Notes: generated by a model from the sequence alone, not told the origin. A stretch of DNA of 64,000 nucleotides from Lysobacterales bacterium (GCA_014946745.1 JADCRD010000003.1:124001-188000); one strand, 5' to 3'. Numbered from the stretch's first letter, positions 8,599 through 18,697 are shown. Program-made: numbers and translations.

Positions 8599-11500
8599 GC
8601 GGCCGACTCGTCGACGCATTCCTGCGGGGCCTGCTGCTGCTTGGCGCACTCGCCGTGCAGGCGCAGCCGCAGGACATCGGTCAGTCCGGCAGCTATACGC
8701 CGGAGCCGGGCGAGCAGTTCTTCCTGCTCGCCGACAGCAGCTTCGGCAGCGACGAGACCGCGCGCGTGCGGCTTGAAGCGCCGGGGCGCGACTACCGCCG
8801 CTATGTGATGGAGCCCTATGGCGGCGTCGATATCCGGGTCTATCGGGTCGACAAGCCCCTGGAGTTTCTGCGCCGCCAGAAGAACCTGCACCGCATCCGC
8901 GTCGACAGCGCTTTCCGCGGCGAAGGCCTGTCGAATGCGCTGGCCTATCTGTGGGATCACTGGTACCGCAGCTCGCGCCGCGCCATGCAGCGCAGCTTCG
9001 CCTACGAGGCCCGGCGCGAGGTCACCGCCGAGCTGCCCGAGCTGAAGCTGGGCGACAGCATCCGCCGGCCGACGAACTTCCAGCCGCAGCCGCAGTACGA
9101 CCCGATTCCCGGCCTGCCGCTGGTCAGCCAGTTCCGCTATCCGCTGTGGGAGGCCGAGCCGATCCAGCCGCCGGCCGAGACCCAGCTGAGCGGCTCGTCC
9201 AGCCAGTTCATCGAGCCCAAACCCGGCAATGTCGAGATCCCGGTCGGCAAGCTCGCGCCCGGTCTGTACGTCGTCGAAGCGCTGATCGGCAGCTACCGCG
9301 CGACCACGGTGCTGTTTGTCGCCGACACCGTGGCGATCACCAAAATCGCCGGCAACGAGCTGCTGGTTTGGACGGCGCACAAGCGCGCGGGCACGGCCGT
9401 GGCCGGCAGCGAACTGCTGTGGACCGACGGCCTCGGCGTTCTGAGCCAGGGCCGCAGCGATGCGCAGGGTCTGCTGCGACTGCAGCACCTGAGCCCCGAG
9501 CGCTCCTACGTGCTCGGCCAGGACCCGGCCGGCGGCGTCTTCGTTTCGGAGAATTTCTACTACGACAGCGAGATCTACGACACCAAGCTCTATGCCTTCA
9601 CCGATCGCCCGCTGTACCGGCCGGGTGACTGGGTCGAGGTCAAGATCCTCGGCCGCCACTTCACCGCGGCGCGGGATTCGCAGCCCGCTGTCGATGCACC
9701 GATCGAGCTCGCGGTGATCGATGCGCTCGGCAGCCAGCTGCAGAGCCTGGCGCTCGACTTCCGCGGCGAAGGCGGTGCGCAGGCACGCTTCCAGCTGCCC
9801 GAGGGCGCGGTGGCTGGCGGCTACGAGCTGCGCTTCGCCTACCGCGAGCAGCTCTACAGCGCGGCCTTCCGCGTCGCCGAGTACATCAAGCCGCACTTCG
9901 AGATCGTTCTCGATCTGGACAAGGCCGAACACGGCACCGGCGAGCCGGTGCGCGGGCGCCTGTCCCTGCTGTACCCGGATGGCTCGCCGGTGGTCGATGC
10001 GCACGTGCAGCTCAGCCTGCGCTCGCAGCAGCTCAGCATGATCGACAACGAGCTGCAGTACCTCGGCCAGTTCCCGGTGCAGCTCAGCGCCACTGAACTG
10101 CGCACCGACGCCAAGGGCCAGGCCCTGATCGAGCTGCCGCCGGCCAGCGAACCCAGCCGCTACCTGCTCAGCCTGTTCGCCAGCGACGGTGCGGCCTATC
10201 GCGTGCGCAGCAGCCGCGAGATCCTGATCGAGCGCGGCGCCGACCGCTATCGGCTGCAGGCCGCGCGCCAGTTCAGCAGCGTCGGCGACAGCGTGCGCGT
10301 GCGCTTCGCGCGCGAGGCCGCCGGCGACACCCCGCTGCAGACGCCGCAGCACTACACCTGGCTGCGTCTTGAAGACCGCAGCACCGGCCGCGCCGAGCTG
10401 CCGGCCGGCAGCCGGCACTTCGACCTGCGTCTGCCGCGGCCCGGCAACTACACCCTGCACCTGCGCGATGCGGCAGGGCAGATCCTGGGCGCAACCTCGC
10501 ACGCGGTCAGCGGTGCCGGCCAGCGCGCCAGTGCCGGCAGCATCGAGATCGTGCTCGACCAGCGCGAGTACCAGACCGGTGCCACCGCCGAGGCCCTGAT
10601 CACCTTCCCCGAGCCGGTCGACGAGGCCCTGCTCACCCTGGAACGCGATCGCGTCGAGGCCACCGCCCTGCTCAGCGAGGGCGGCAGCTGGCTCAGCGCC
10701 GAGCGCCTCAACGAGACCCAGTACCGCGTGCGCATTCCGGTGCTGGCGCAGTTCGCGCCCAACCTGACCCTCTCTGCCCTGTACACGCGCGGCGGCGAGT
10801 ACAGCTTCCAGAACGCCGGCATCGTGGTGAGCATGCCGGCGGTCGAGCTGTCGATCACGCCCGAGCGCGAGCTGTACCGCCCGGGGGAGGAGGTAGTGCT
10901 GAACTTCACTGCGCAGCGCGAGGGCCGCCCGGTGCGCGCGCGCCTCAGCGTGTCCGTGGTCGACGAGATGATCTATGTGCTGCAGCCCGAGATCGCACCG
11001 GCCATCGGCGACTTCTTCTACCACCCGCGCCGCAACAACGTGCGTACCAGCGCCAGCCTCGCCTTCATCAGCTACGACGTGGCGCTGCCAGGACGGCCGG
11101 GCACGCCGCCTGCGGCCAACCGCAGCGAGCGCGGGGTCAAGGTGCTGGAGCGCCCGCGTCGCGAAGAGGTCGATACCGCCGCCTGGGCGCCGGATCTGGT
11201 CACCGATGCGCAGGGCCGCGCCCAGCTGCGTTTCCGCATGCCCGATTCGCTGGCGCGCTGGCGCATCACCGCGCGTGCGATCGACGGCGAAGGCCAGGTC
11301 GGTCAGCGCCGCGGCTTCATCCGCTCCGAGCAGCCGCTGTACCTGAAGTGGAGTGGGCCGACCCGGTTCCGGCAAGGCGACGCGCCGCAGCTGGGCGTAC
11401 TGGCCTTCAACCAGGGCAGCGAAGCGCAAGCGGTCGAGCTGGTGCGCCAGTGGCAGGGCCGCGAGCAGCGCAGCCGCCATGAGCTGCAGCGCGGTGCGAA

Positions 11501-13169
11501 CTATCTGCCGCTGGAAGACTTTGAGCTTGGCGCAGGCGGCGAGCTCAAGCTCGGCTTGGCCAACGCCGCCGGCGAGCGCGGCGATGCCATCGCGCTGCAG
11601 CTCGAAGCTGCATCGGTGAACTGGCAGGCCCAGGCCAGCCTCAGCCTCACGCCCACTGCAGCATTGACGCCGCTGCAGCTGCCTGCCGACGCCAACGGCA
11701 TCGAGCTCGTTCTGGCCGGCGACCGCGACAGCCTGTTCCGCGGCGTACTCGATGGCCTGATCGACTATCCCTGGGGCTGCGTCGAGCAGACTGCGAGTCG
11801 GCTCCTGCCGATGGCGCTGGCCTGGTCCAGCCTGCAGCAGATCAGCCCGGCCCAGGCGGATCGCCTGCGCCTGTCGATGCAGAACGCTCGCCTGCGCCTG
11901 ATGCATCTGGCTGGCCCGCAGGCGCAGTTCGGCTGGTGGGGCAGCGAGGCCACGCCCGATGCCTTCCTCACCGCCTATGCCTACTACGCCGACCTGCACG
12001 CCGCTCGCGCGCTCGGCATCCGCCTGCCGCCGGATCACGCCGAGCGCGCCCTGCAGCTCTACAGCGAGCAGGCGCGCCAGCTGCCGGCGCTGCAGCGCAT
12101 GCTGGTGCTGGAGTTCCTGCACGGCATGGGCGCGCCGGTGCGGACGCTGCTGGAGGGCGCGCTCGCCGATCTGCCGGCGGCGGTCGACGCCACCGAAGCA
12201 AAGACCACGCGCGCCCTGGATGCCGCCGACAGCCTGCCCTTCGTGGAGGCCTCGGCCACCAGCGATGACGCGGCCCTGCTGCTCGGGCTGCAGCTCGCCC
12301 GCGAACTCGGCGCCGAGGTGCCCGCTGGCCTGGGCCAACGGGCCGAGCCCGCACGCGAGCGCCTGCAGGCCTCCGAGCTGCCCCTGCTGCGCGCCCTGCG
12401 CGTGCGTCTGGGCGCTGCCTCGGGTGCGGAACAGGCCGCGCTGCTGCGCAGCCTTGGCCGCGAGACCGCGACCTTCGAGCGCGCCATCGCGCTGGCCTGG
12501 CTGCATGCCGCCCTGCCGCTGCAGAGCGCAGCAGCGAAACTGCCCAGCCCGGGCCCGGGCTGGCAGCGCCTCGACGGCGGGCTGACTCCGCGCTGGCGCT
12601 GGACCGAGGCCGCGCCGCCCGCATCGCTGGAATTGAACGGCGAGCTCGATGCTGCACTCAGCGCCCAGCTCAGCTATCGCAGTGAGAGCGCTCGGGGCGA
12701 CGCGCTGGGTCTCACGCTGAGCCGACGCCTGTGGAAGCTGGTGCCCGGCGAGAACGCCTTCCAGTTCAGCCTGAGCGCGGTCGCGGCCGACGAGCCGCTG
12801 TCGGCCAGCGCGCTCTATCTCGACCAGATCGAGCTCGACTACAGCGGCGAAACCCTGCGCCATGGCCTGCTCGAAGTGCCGCTGCCGCCGGGCGCGGATG
12901 TCGAGCGCACCACCTGGGGTTTGGAGCTGGTCGCCGGCCCCGGCGGGGTGGCCGCTCCGCAGCTTGAGCGCGCCCGCCACGAACCCGGCGAGCAGAGCTA
13001 TGCGCTGCCCGTCGAGCTGCTGCAGGGCAGGCTGCAGTTCAACCACCTGATCCGCTTCTCGCAGCGCGGTGAGTTCCAGCTGCCGCCGGCGCGCTATCAG
13101 CGCATGTACCAGCCGGCCGATCAGGCCTGGGAAGAGGCGCCCCTGCTGTCGCGGGTACGCGTCGATTGA
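8595..13169 (+). CDS. yfaS: YfaS/MagD-type bacterial alpha-2-macroglobulin with CxEQ thioester motif
   Basis: 1524 residues, start ATG at 8595 overlapping the yfaT stop; a signal peptide follows (about residues 1-23, ending AVQAQ). Bacterial alpha-2-macroglobulins are large periplasmic protease traps. The order of parts fits: N-terminal macroglobulin (MG) domains including [17 protein letters not shown] and [14 protein letters not shown], the central VVDEMIY segment, the [10 protein letters not shown] segment, then the thioester/complement-like domain with [15 protein letters not shown] (Cys1062-Gln1065), and a C-terminal receptor-binding-like domain. The CxEQ motif can form an internal thioester that captures attacking proteases. 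It is the centre of a six-gene run in which neighbours overlap by 4 bp or more, so the products probably act as one envelope complex. Confidence 0.93.
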   Translation: MSGRLVDAFLRGLLLLGALAVQAQPQDIGQSGSYTPEPGEQFFLLADSSFGSDETARVRLEAPGRDYRRYVMEPYGGVDIRVYRVDKPLEFLRRQKNLHRIRVDSAFRGEGLSNALAYLWDHWYRSSRRAMQRSFAYEARREVTAELPELKLGDSIRRPTNFQPQPQYDPIPGLPLVSQFRYPLWEAEPIQPPAETQLSGSSSQFIEPKPGNVEIPVGKLAPGLYVVEALIGSYRATTVLFVADTVAITKIAGNELLVWTAHKRAGTAVAGSELLWTDGLGVLSQGRSDAQGLLRLQHLSPERSYVLGQDPAGGVFVSENFYYDSEIYDTKLYAFTDRPLYRPGDWVEVKILGRHFTAARDSQPAVDAPIELAVIDALGSQLQSLALDFRGEGGAQARFQLPEGAVAGGYELRFAYREQLYSAAFRVAEYIKPHFEIVLDLDKAEHGTGEPVRGRLSLLYPDGSPVVDAHVQLSLRSQQLSMIDNELQYLGQFPVQLSATELRTDAKGQALIELPPASEPSRYLLSLFASDGAAYRVRSSREILIERGADRYRLQAARQFSSVGDSVRVRFAREAAGDTPLQTPQHYTWLRLEDRSTGRAELPAGSRHFDLRLPRPGNYTLHLRDAAGQILGATSHAVSGAGQRASAGSIEIVLDQREYQTGATAEALITFPEPVDEALLTLERDRVEATALLSEGGSWLSAERLNETQYRVRIPVLAQFAPNLTLSALYTRGGEYSFQNAGIVVSMPAVELSITPERELYRPGEEVVLNFTAQREGRPVRARLSVSVVDEMIYVLQPEIAPAIGDFFYHPRRNNVRTSASLAFISYDVALPGRPGTPPAANRSERGVKVLERPRREEVDTAAWAPDLVTDAQGRAQLRFRMPDSLARWRITARAIDGEGQVGQRRGFIRSEQPLYLKWSGPTRFRQGDAPQLGVLAFNQGSEAQAVELVRQWQGREQRSRHELQRGANYLPLEDFELGAGGELKLGLANAAGERGDAIALQLEAASVNWQAQASLSLTPTAALTPLQLPADANGIELVLAGDRDSLFRGVLDGLIDYPWGCVEQTASRLLPMALAWSSLQQISPAQADRLRLSMQNARLRLMHLAGPQAQFGWWGSEATPDAFLTAYAYYADLHAARALGIRLPPDHAERALQLYSEQARQLPALQRMLVLEFLHGMGAPVRTLLEGALADLPAAVDATEAKTTRALDAADSLPFVEASATSDDAALLLGLQLARELGAEVPAGLGQRAEPARERLQASELPLLRALRVRLGAASGAEQAALLRSLGRETATFERAIALAWLHAALPLQSAAAKLPSPGPGWQRLDGGLTPRWRWTEAAPPASLELNGELDAALSAQLSYRSESARGDALGLTLSRRLWKLVPGENAFQFSLSAVAADEPLSASALYLDQIELDYSGETLRHGLLEVPLPPGADVERTTWGLELVAGPGGVAAPQLERARHEPGEQSYALPVELLQGRLQFNHLIRFSQRGEFQLPPARYQRMYQPADQAWEEAPLLSRVRVD

Positions 13170-14830
13170 GCCCCTCCACGCCTGCGCTCGCGGCCCTGCT
13201 GGCTGCGCTGCTGCTGGTCGGCGGCAGCGCAGCCAAGGCCGCGCCCGTGCTGCAGCTGGCGCTGCGCGAGGAGGGCCAGACCCGGCTCTGGCATTTGCCG
13301 GTGCAGGGCGAGGCGGAACCGCGACCGGCGGCCGAAGCGGCCGCGCTGCGTGCGCCGCTGGGCAGCCTGTGGAAACTGTTCGTGCACGCCTGGCTGCAGG
13401 CGCATGCAGCGCAGGAGCCGGCGTACGAGTGCCGCGGCCAGCAGCGTGACGAGGTCTATTGCTGCGAGCCCGGCCAGCGCATCGAGCGCGAGCAGGCGCT
13501 GTTGAACTCCTGCGGTCTCTACTACGAACCGGAACGGCTCGGCATCGCCGCGCTCGACTGGCAGCGCTACTGGCAGCAGCGCGGTGCGCCGGAGTGGCTG
13601 CAGCAGCTGGCGGCGATGCGGCCCGACAGCGAAGTGCCCGTCAGTGAACTGTTGCGCGAGCTGGAGCGTCTGCCGGCGCGCGAGGCGATCCAGACCCAGC
13701 TCGCCGCCGCCCTTCTGCAGCAGCCCGAGCCGGTCTTCGATGCGCTGGGCGCGCAGCTGCGCATCAAGACCTGGAGCTGGCACCGCGGCAGCGAGGATCG
13801 GCGCATTGGTGGGTTCGCCGGCTGGCGCAGCGATGGGCGCGCGCTGTGGGCGGAAGGCCAGGGCACCAGCCGCAGCGTGCTGCAGCGGCATGCCGCGGCG
13901 ATCGCGCGCCTGCTGCCGCCAGCGCGGACGCTGCAGGCGGGTGAGTGCGTGGAGGTGCGGATGTTTGCGCGCTATCCGCTGGCGCGCATCGAGGCCTTGG
14001 ACGGCAGCCCAGCTCCGCGCGGCGCCCTTGAGGGCCGCTACCGTCTGCACTTCGCCCGCGGCAACACCCTCAGCATCGAATCCCGCGGTGAGCTGCTTGT
14101 GCAGAACGAAGCCGGGGTGCCGCAGATCCTGGCGCGACTGTCGCGCGAGGACTACGTCGCCCGCGTGCTGCAGCGCGAAGGCCATACCGACAACCGCACC
14201 GCCGCCCGCGTGCTGGCGATCGCCATCCGCAGCTATCTGGCCCAGCAGGCCGAAACCGGCAGCAGCTGTCTGCGCATCGATGACAGCAGCCGCCGCCAGC
14301 GCGTGTCGCCGCGTCCTGCCTCCGCCGAAGCGCGCGAGGCGGCGGCTTTCAGCGAGGGCCTGGTGCTGACCGGCATGCCCGTCCAGTACCACGCCGACGA
14401 GGCCGCGCCGGGCCAGCTGTCCTGGGCGCAGCTGCTGCGCGATGCCGAGAGCGGCGCCTCTGTGCAGGCGCTGCTGCGGCAGACCTGGCCGCAGGCGGAG
14501 CTGGTCGCCTGGGGCAGGGCGCAGACCCAGTGCGAAGCGCTGCCCGAGGCGCAGGCCTGGCTGGCCACGCAGCGGCCGCGCTGGCGGCCTTTGCTCGCTG
14601 CCGAGTTCGGTCACGAGGAGCGCCCCGAGGTGCAGGTCTGCCGCCTGCGCTCCGGCCGCCCCTTTGCCGATCGCGCGCGCCAGCGCGTGCACATCCGCGG
14701 CCTGCGCAGCCAGCAGGACCAGCTCGACCTCACCCACGAATACCTGCATCTCGCCTTCGAGGCACACCCCCATGGACAGGACGAAGACTTCATCGAGGCT
14801 TGGGCGCGCCGGCTGGTGCTTGGGCAGTAG
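13166..14830 (+). CDS. yfaQ: YfaQ-like DUF2300 protein with SpoIID-like region and HExxH motif
   Basis: 554 residues. The probable start is TTG at 13166, overlapping the yfaS stop in TTGA and followed directly by a signal peptide (ending GSAAKAAP). The N-terminal half is the DUF2300 core. Around residues 328-420 the sequence (EDYVARVLQREGHTDNRT, then ARVLAIAIRSYL and EGLVLTG) resembles the SpoIID/LytB fold involved in peptidoglycan processing. Close to the C-terminus is HEYLH (residues 524-528) with acidic residues 12-16 positions later (QDEDFIE), the arrangement of a zincin-type metallopeptidase site. The enzymatic role is inferred only. The 3' end overlaps the next gene. Confidence 0.83.
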   Translation: MSPSTPALAALLAALLLVGGSAAKAAPVLQLALREEGQTRLWHLPVQGEAEPRPAAEAAALRAPLGSLWKLFVHAWLQAHAAQEPAYECRGQQRDEVYCCEPGQRIEREQALLNSCGLYYEPERLGIAALDWQRYWQQRGAPEWLQQLAAMRPDSEVPVSELLRELERLPAREAIQTQLAAALLQQPEPVFDALGAQLRIKTWSWHRGSEDRRIGGFAGWRSDGRALWAEGQGTSRSVLQRHAAAIARLLPPARTLQAGECVEVRMFARYPLARIEALDGSPAPRGALEGRYRLHFARGNTLSIESRGELLVQNEAGVPQILARLSREDYVARVLQREGHTDNRTAARVLAIAIRSYLAQQAETGSSCLRIDDSSRRQRVSPRPASAEAREAAAFSEGLVLTGMPVQYHADEAAPGQLSWAQLLRDAESGASVQALLRQTWPQAELVAWGRAQTQCEALPEAQAWLATQRPRWRPLLAAEFGHEERPEVQVCRLRSGRPFADRARQRVHIRGLRSQQDQLDLTHEYLHLAFEAHPHGQDEDFIEAWARRLVLGQ

Positions 14831-15599
14831 GCGCGCGGCGTGGGCATGGGCCTGTGCGAGCAGCCTGATCGGCGTGTGCGCGCAGGCGCAGCAGGCCCCG
14901 AAAGTCGAGCTTGAGGGTCCGCGCTCGGGCTGGCGGCTGCACACGCCCGAAAGCGCCAGCTTCATGCAGGCGGTGAACTATCCCGCCAACAGCGTCAATA
15001 CGGGCGATGCCGCGATCGGCAGGCTGATCCGCGGGCGCGTGCTGGGCGCCGCCAAGGGCCCGGCGCGGCTGATCGTCAACGGCGTGGCGATGCCGCAGCG
15101 CATCGAGGACGACGGCAGCTTCGCCCGGCCCTATGCCTTTCCCAGCGGCAGCAACAGCATTGAAGTGCGCAGCAGCGATGGCGCGGCGCGCCTGCGCCGG
15201 CAGTTCTACGCGCAGCCGGCCGGGGCCATCAGCCCGCGCCTGCGGGTGATGCTGGCCTGGGACACCGACCAGACCGACCTCGACCTGCATGTGATCAGCC
15301 CCGACGGCCAGCACGCCTGGTACGGCGAGCGCAGCCTGCCGAACGGCGGTGGCATCGACACCGACGTCACCACCGGCTACGGCCCCGAGATCTACGCCAA
15401 CCCCAGCCCGCCGCCGGGTCTGTGGCTGGTCTACGTCAACTTCTACGGCGGCCGCGCCAGCAGCGAGGAGGGCCTGACCATCGCCAGCCTCAGCATCCTC
15501 AGCAACGAGGGCACGCCGGACGAGAAGCAGGAGACGTTCCGCATTCCCATGCGCGAGGCCGGCGAGACGGTGCTGGTGAAGCGGTTTGCGTATCCGTAG
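14772..15599 (+). CDS. yfaP: YfaP-like DUF2135 exported protein (second copy)
   Basis: 275 residues from ATG 14772, or 259 residues if the in-frame TTG at 14820 is used; the TTG gives a standard signal peptide (GSRRAAWAWACASSLIGV...QAQ) and only an 11-bp overlap with yfaQ, so it is a serious alternative. The mature protein has the DUF2135 core: LRVMLAWDTDQTDLDLHVIS, then GGGIDTDVTTGYGPE and a final VLVKRFAYP. It matches the last gene of the E. coli yfa cluster. The same architecture (signal peptide, RGRVLG...LIVNG domain, DUF2135) is seen in the first gene of the operon, showing an old duplication. Role unknown; predicted periplasmic. Confidence 0.85.
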   Translation: MDRTKTSSRLGRAGWCLGSRRAAWAWACASSLIGVCAQAQQAPKVELEGPRSGWRLHTPESASFMQAVNYPANSVNTGDAAIGRLIRGRVLGAAKGPARLIVNGVAMPQRIEDDGSFARPYAFPSGSNSIEVRSSDGAARLRRQFYAQPAGAISPRLRVMLAWDTDQTDLDLHVISPDGQHAWYGERSLPNGGGIDTDVTTGYGPEIYANPSPPPGLWLVYVNFYGGRASSEEGLTIASLSILSNEGTPDEKQETFRIPMREAGETVLVKRFAYP

Positions 15600-15720
15600 G
15601 GGCGGGGATTGGGGATTCGGGATTGGGGATTGGAGAGCGGGGATTGGGGACTCCGGATTCGGTGGGTCAAGACCCACCCTATGTGCCATCCGATTTCATA
15701 GGGTGGGTCTTGACCCACCC
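15600..15720. repeat. GGGATT-type runs and an inverted REP-A pair
   Basis: Immediately after the yfa operon are short repeats of GGGGATTGGGGATTC type (15601-15660), then two REP-A palindromes facing each other: GGTGGGTCAAGACCCACC at 15661-15678 followed by CTATG, and its reverse at 15702-15719 preceded by CATAG. The pair is separated by 23 bp. Such a doublet is the unit expected for a RAYT-mobilised REPIN; it may also help end the yfa transcript. Confidence 0.8.
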
Positions 15721-15830
15721 TGCGCTGTCAAATGGGCAGACACCCGGTGCTTGACCGTCGCGCTACCGTGCCGGCCTAGCACCCCCGACATCGGCCTGCA
15801 GGCGCGACCGCACCAAGGCAGAATCGGCGC

Positions 15831-16388
15831 ATGACCGCGCCCCCGGAACCCGCACTCACGCAGTGGCTGGCCCGCGCCCGCGAGGGCGACGGTGATGCCC
15901 TGCGGCAGGCGTTTGCGGGCGTCTATGGCGAACTGCGGCGGCTGGCGCATCGGCAGCTGGCGGGGCAGCCCGAGCGCACCCTCAACACCACCGGCCTCGT
16001 GCACGAAGCCTTCCTGCGCTTGCACGGCCACGCCGGCGAGGTGCGCGATCGCGGCCATTTCTTCGCGCTGGCGGCGCGGGTGATGCGGCAGGTGGTGGTC
16101 GACTTCGCCCGCGAGCGGCTCAGCGAAAAGCGCGGCAGCGGTGAGCGCGGCCTGCCGCTCGAGGGCATCGATGTCGCCGAGGCGCGCGAGGCCGAGCACC
16201 TGCTCGCGGTCGACGAGGCCCTGCGCCGGCTGGCCGAGCGCGAGCCGCGGCAGGCGCAGGTGGTGGAGTGCCGCTACTTCGCCGGCCTCACCGAGCCGGA
16301 GACCGCCGAGGCGCTGGGCATCGGCGAGCGCAGCGTGCAGCGCGACTGGCAGCAGGCCCGCGCCTGGCTGCGCGAGCAGTTGGCGTGA
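15831..16388 (+). CDS. ECF-family RNA polymerase sigma factor
   Basis: 185 residues. Region 2 is seen in ELRRLAHRQLAG...LNTTGLVHEAFLRL and HFFALAARVMRQVVVDFAR; region 4 is the helix-turn-helix GLTEPETAEALGIGERSVQR near the C-terminus. The sequence type (short, with the TTGLVHEAFLRL hallmark) is that of the sigma factors usually paired with Ser/Thr kinases (ECF43-like), rather than with an anti-sigma factor. The gene overlaps the following kinase gene by 4 bp (GTGA), so the kinase is probably its regulator. No anti-sigma gene is nearby. Target promoters cannot be read from the window. Confidence 0.92.
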   Translation: MTAPPEPALTQWLARAREGDGDALRQAFAGVYGELRRLAHRQLAGQPERTLNTTGLVHEAFLRLHGHAGEVRDRGHFFALAARVMRQVVVDFARERLSEKRGSGERGLPLEGIDVAEAREAEHLLAVDEALRRLAEREPRQAQVVECRYFAGLTEPETAEALGIGERSVQRDWQQARAWLREQLA

Positions 16389-18697
16389 GCACCACGGTCA
16401 GGCCAGACGATGAGGAGGGCTTTCTCGCCCCCGGCGGCGCGCTGGCGGGCGCACTGGGGCAACGCCTGCTGGAGCGACTCGGGCCGCCCCGCCCGAAGCC
16501 CGGCCAACGCTTCGGGCCGTTTGCCCTGGTCCGCGCGCTGGGCCGCGGCGGCATGGGCGAGGTCTGGCTGGCGCGGCGCGCCGACGGCGCCTTCGAGCAG
16601 CAGGTCGCGCTGAAGTGGCTGCAGGGCGGCCTGTTTGGCGATGCCGATGCCCTGCTCGCGCGCGAGCGTGGGCTGCTGGCCGGGCTCGATCATCCGCACA
16701 TCGCGCGCCTGATCGACGGCGGCCGCAGCGAGGCGGGCCTGACCTGGTTCGCGATGGAGTACGTCGACGGCCTGCGCCTCGATGCGCATGCGCGTGAACA
16801 TCGCCTCGACCTGCGCGCGCGCCTGCGCCTGCTGCTGCCGCTGTGCGCCGCGCTGGCCTTCGCCCACCGGCGGCTGGTGGTGCATGGGGACCTCAAGCCC
16901 GCCAATGTCATGGTCGACCGCGAGGGCCAGCCCAAGCTGCTCGACTTCGGCATCGCGCGCCTGCTGAAATCCGACAGCGATGGCCTCGCCGCGGCGCTGA
17001 CGCCGGGCTGGGCGAGCCCGGAGCAGAGGCGCGGCGAAGCGCTGGGTACGGCCAGCGACGTCTATCAGCTGGGCCTGCTGCTGGCCTGCCTGTCCCAGCT
17101 GCCGGCGCAGACCGACCTGTCCTCGACGGCGCTGCCCGAGACCGTGCTCGCCGCGCCGCTGACGGCCGACGCTGTGCCGCCGGAGACGCTCAAGGATCCG
17201 GAGCTGCGCGCCATCGCCCTGCGCGCCTGCGCGCCGCGCCCGGAGCAGCGCTACCCCAGCGTCGATGCCTTCGCCGACGATCTGCGCGCCTGGCTGGCGC
17301 ATCGGCCGGTGTCGGCGGTGCCGGCATCGGCCTTCTATCGCCTGCGCAAGCGCCTGCGCCGGCATCCGCTGGCGGGCGCACTGGGCCTCGCTGGCGGCCT
17401 CGCGCTGGTCGCCCTCGGCCTTGGCCTGCAGCAGCAGCGCGAGGCGGCGCTGGCCGCGGCCGCGCGCGCCGAGCGCGAGGCCCTGCAGGCGCGTCGCGAG
17501 TCCGAACGCAGCGCGGCCGCGCTCGGCTTTCTCGGCGAGCTGCTCGGCAAGGCGCAGCCGGGCGAGCATCGCGGCCGCATTCCGACCGTGGAGGATGCGC
17601 TGCAGGCTGGCGCCGAGCGCCTAAGCGAGGACAGTGCGATGCCGCCCGCGCTGCGCGGCGCCCTGCTGGCGCGGCTCGGCAGCATCCGCATCGAGCGCAG
17701 CGAGTTCGGCCAGGCCCGCGCCCTGCTCGAAGCCGCGGTGCCGCTGCTGCGCGCCGCCGATGAGGACCCGGTGCTGCTGTCCGAGGCCGAGGGCGAACTC
17801 GCCTACAGCCTCGACTACAGCGACTCGGCCCGCGCCCTGCCGCTGTTCGACGGCGCCATCGCTCGGCTGTCCGCGCTGCCGGACGAACAGCCGCGACGCC
17901 TGCGCCTGCAGCGCCTGCGCGCGAGCCTGCTGTACGGCATCGGCCGCTACGAAGACGCGGCTGCGGCGCTGCGCGGGCATCTGGCGGAGTCCGATGCCCG
18001 GCTGGGCGAAGACAGCGTCGAATCCGGCATGGGCCGCGTGCTGCTGGCGATGAGCCTGAATGCGCAGGGCGACATCGAGGGCGGGCTGGCCGCCAGCGCG
18101 CAGGCCTGGCGCACGCTCAAGGCGGCGCTGGGCGAGGCGCATCCGCGCAGCGTGCAGGCCGGCAATGGCTACGCCAGCGCCCTCTACAACCACGGCCGCT
18201 ACGCCGAGCAGATCGCCGTGCTCGACGAACTGCTGGCCACCGCACGCAGGCTGTGGGGCGAGGCGCATCCGCGCGTGGCCCTGCTGCTGACCTGGAAGGG
18301 CGCCGGCCTGCTGGCCGCCGAGCGCGCTGCCGAAGCGACCGAGGCGCTGGAGCGGGCGGCCGCGCTGTACGCCGCCGCGGACCCCGACGACGACCTCGGC
18401 AGCCCCAACACCCTGGGCGCGCTCGGCGATGCCTATGCCGCGCTCGGTCGCAGCGACGACGCCCTGGCCGCCTATGCACGCATGGCGCAGGTCGAACGCG
18501 AACGCACCACCGCCCTGCCGCCCGACGACGGCAGCCGCGCGATCAAGCCGGCGCGCCTGCTGGTCCAGCTCGGCCGCCACGACGAAGCCCGCCGCGCGCT
18601 CAGCGAAGCCGAATCCCGCGCCGCCCGCAGCGGTCACACCAACGCCCCGCTGCGCCGCGAGCTGGACGCCCTGCGCGAAGCGATCGAACACCCATAG
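16385..18697 (+). CDS. Membrane Ser/Thr protein kinase with periplasmic TPR region, partner of the ECF sigma factor
   Basis: 770 residues, GTG start at 16385 overlapping the sigma factor stop. The N-terminal half is a Hanks-type kinase: glycine loop GRGGMGEVW (from residue 53), the VALKW lysine, HGDLKPAN (catalytic Asp169; note HGD instead of HRD) and DFG at residue 187. A membrane helix lies at about residues 328-348, followed by an Ala/Arg/Glu-rich coiled stretch and a long helical region with TPR-like repeats to the C-terminus. By analogy with sigma factor/kinase pairs in Vibrio and Xanthomonas, an envelope signal sensed by the outer part would lead to phosphorylation of the sigma factor. 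A REP-A palindrome begins 2 bp after the stop codon. Confidence 0.9.
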   Translation: MSTTVRPDDEEGFLAPGGALAGALGQRLLERLGPPRPKPGQRFGPFALVRALGRGGMGEVWLARRADGAFEQQVALKWLQGGLFGDADALLARERGLLAGLDHPHIARLIDGGRSEAGLTWFAMEYVDGLRLDAHAREHRLDLRARLRLLLPLCAALAFAHRRLVVHGDLKPANVMVDREGQPKLLDFGIARLLKSDSDGLAAALTPGWASPEQRRGEALGTASDVYQLGLLLACLSQLPAQTDLSSTALPETVLAAPLTADAVPPETLKDPELRAIALRACAPRPEQRYPSVDAFADDLRAWLAHRPVSAVPASAFYRLRKRLRRHPLAGALGLAGGLALVALGLGLQQQREAALAAAARAEREALQARRESERSAAALGFLGELLGKAQPGEHRGRIPTVEDALQAGAERLSEDSAMPPALRGALLARLGSIRIERSEFGQARALLEAAVPLLRAADEDPVLLSEAEGELAYSLDYSDSARALPLFDGAIARLSALPDEQPRRLRLQRLRASLLYGIGRYEDAAAALRGHLAESDARLGEDSVESGMGRVLLAMSLNAQGDIEGGLAASAQAWRTLKAALGEAHPRSVQAGNGYASALYNHGRYAEQIAVLDELLATARRLWGEAHPRVALLLTWKGAGLLAAERAAEATEALERAAALYAAADPDDDLGSPNTLGALGDAYAALGRSDDALAAYARMAQVERERTTALPPDDGSRAIKPARLLVQLGRHDEARRALSEAESRAARSGHTNAPLRRELDALREAIEHP

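Noticed and set aside
8571-13046. A 1491-codon open frame antisense to the macroglobulin gene
   Set aside because: No domain, biased Gln/Arg/Ala composition, exact shadow of the coding frame of yfaS.
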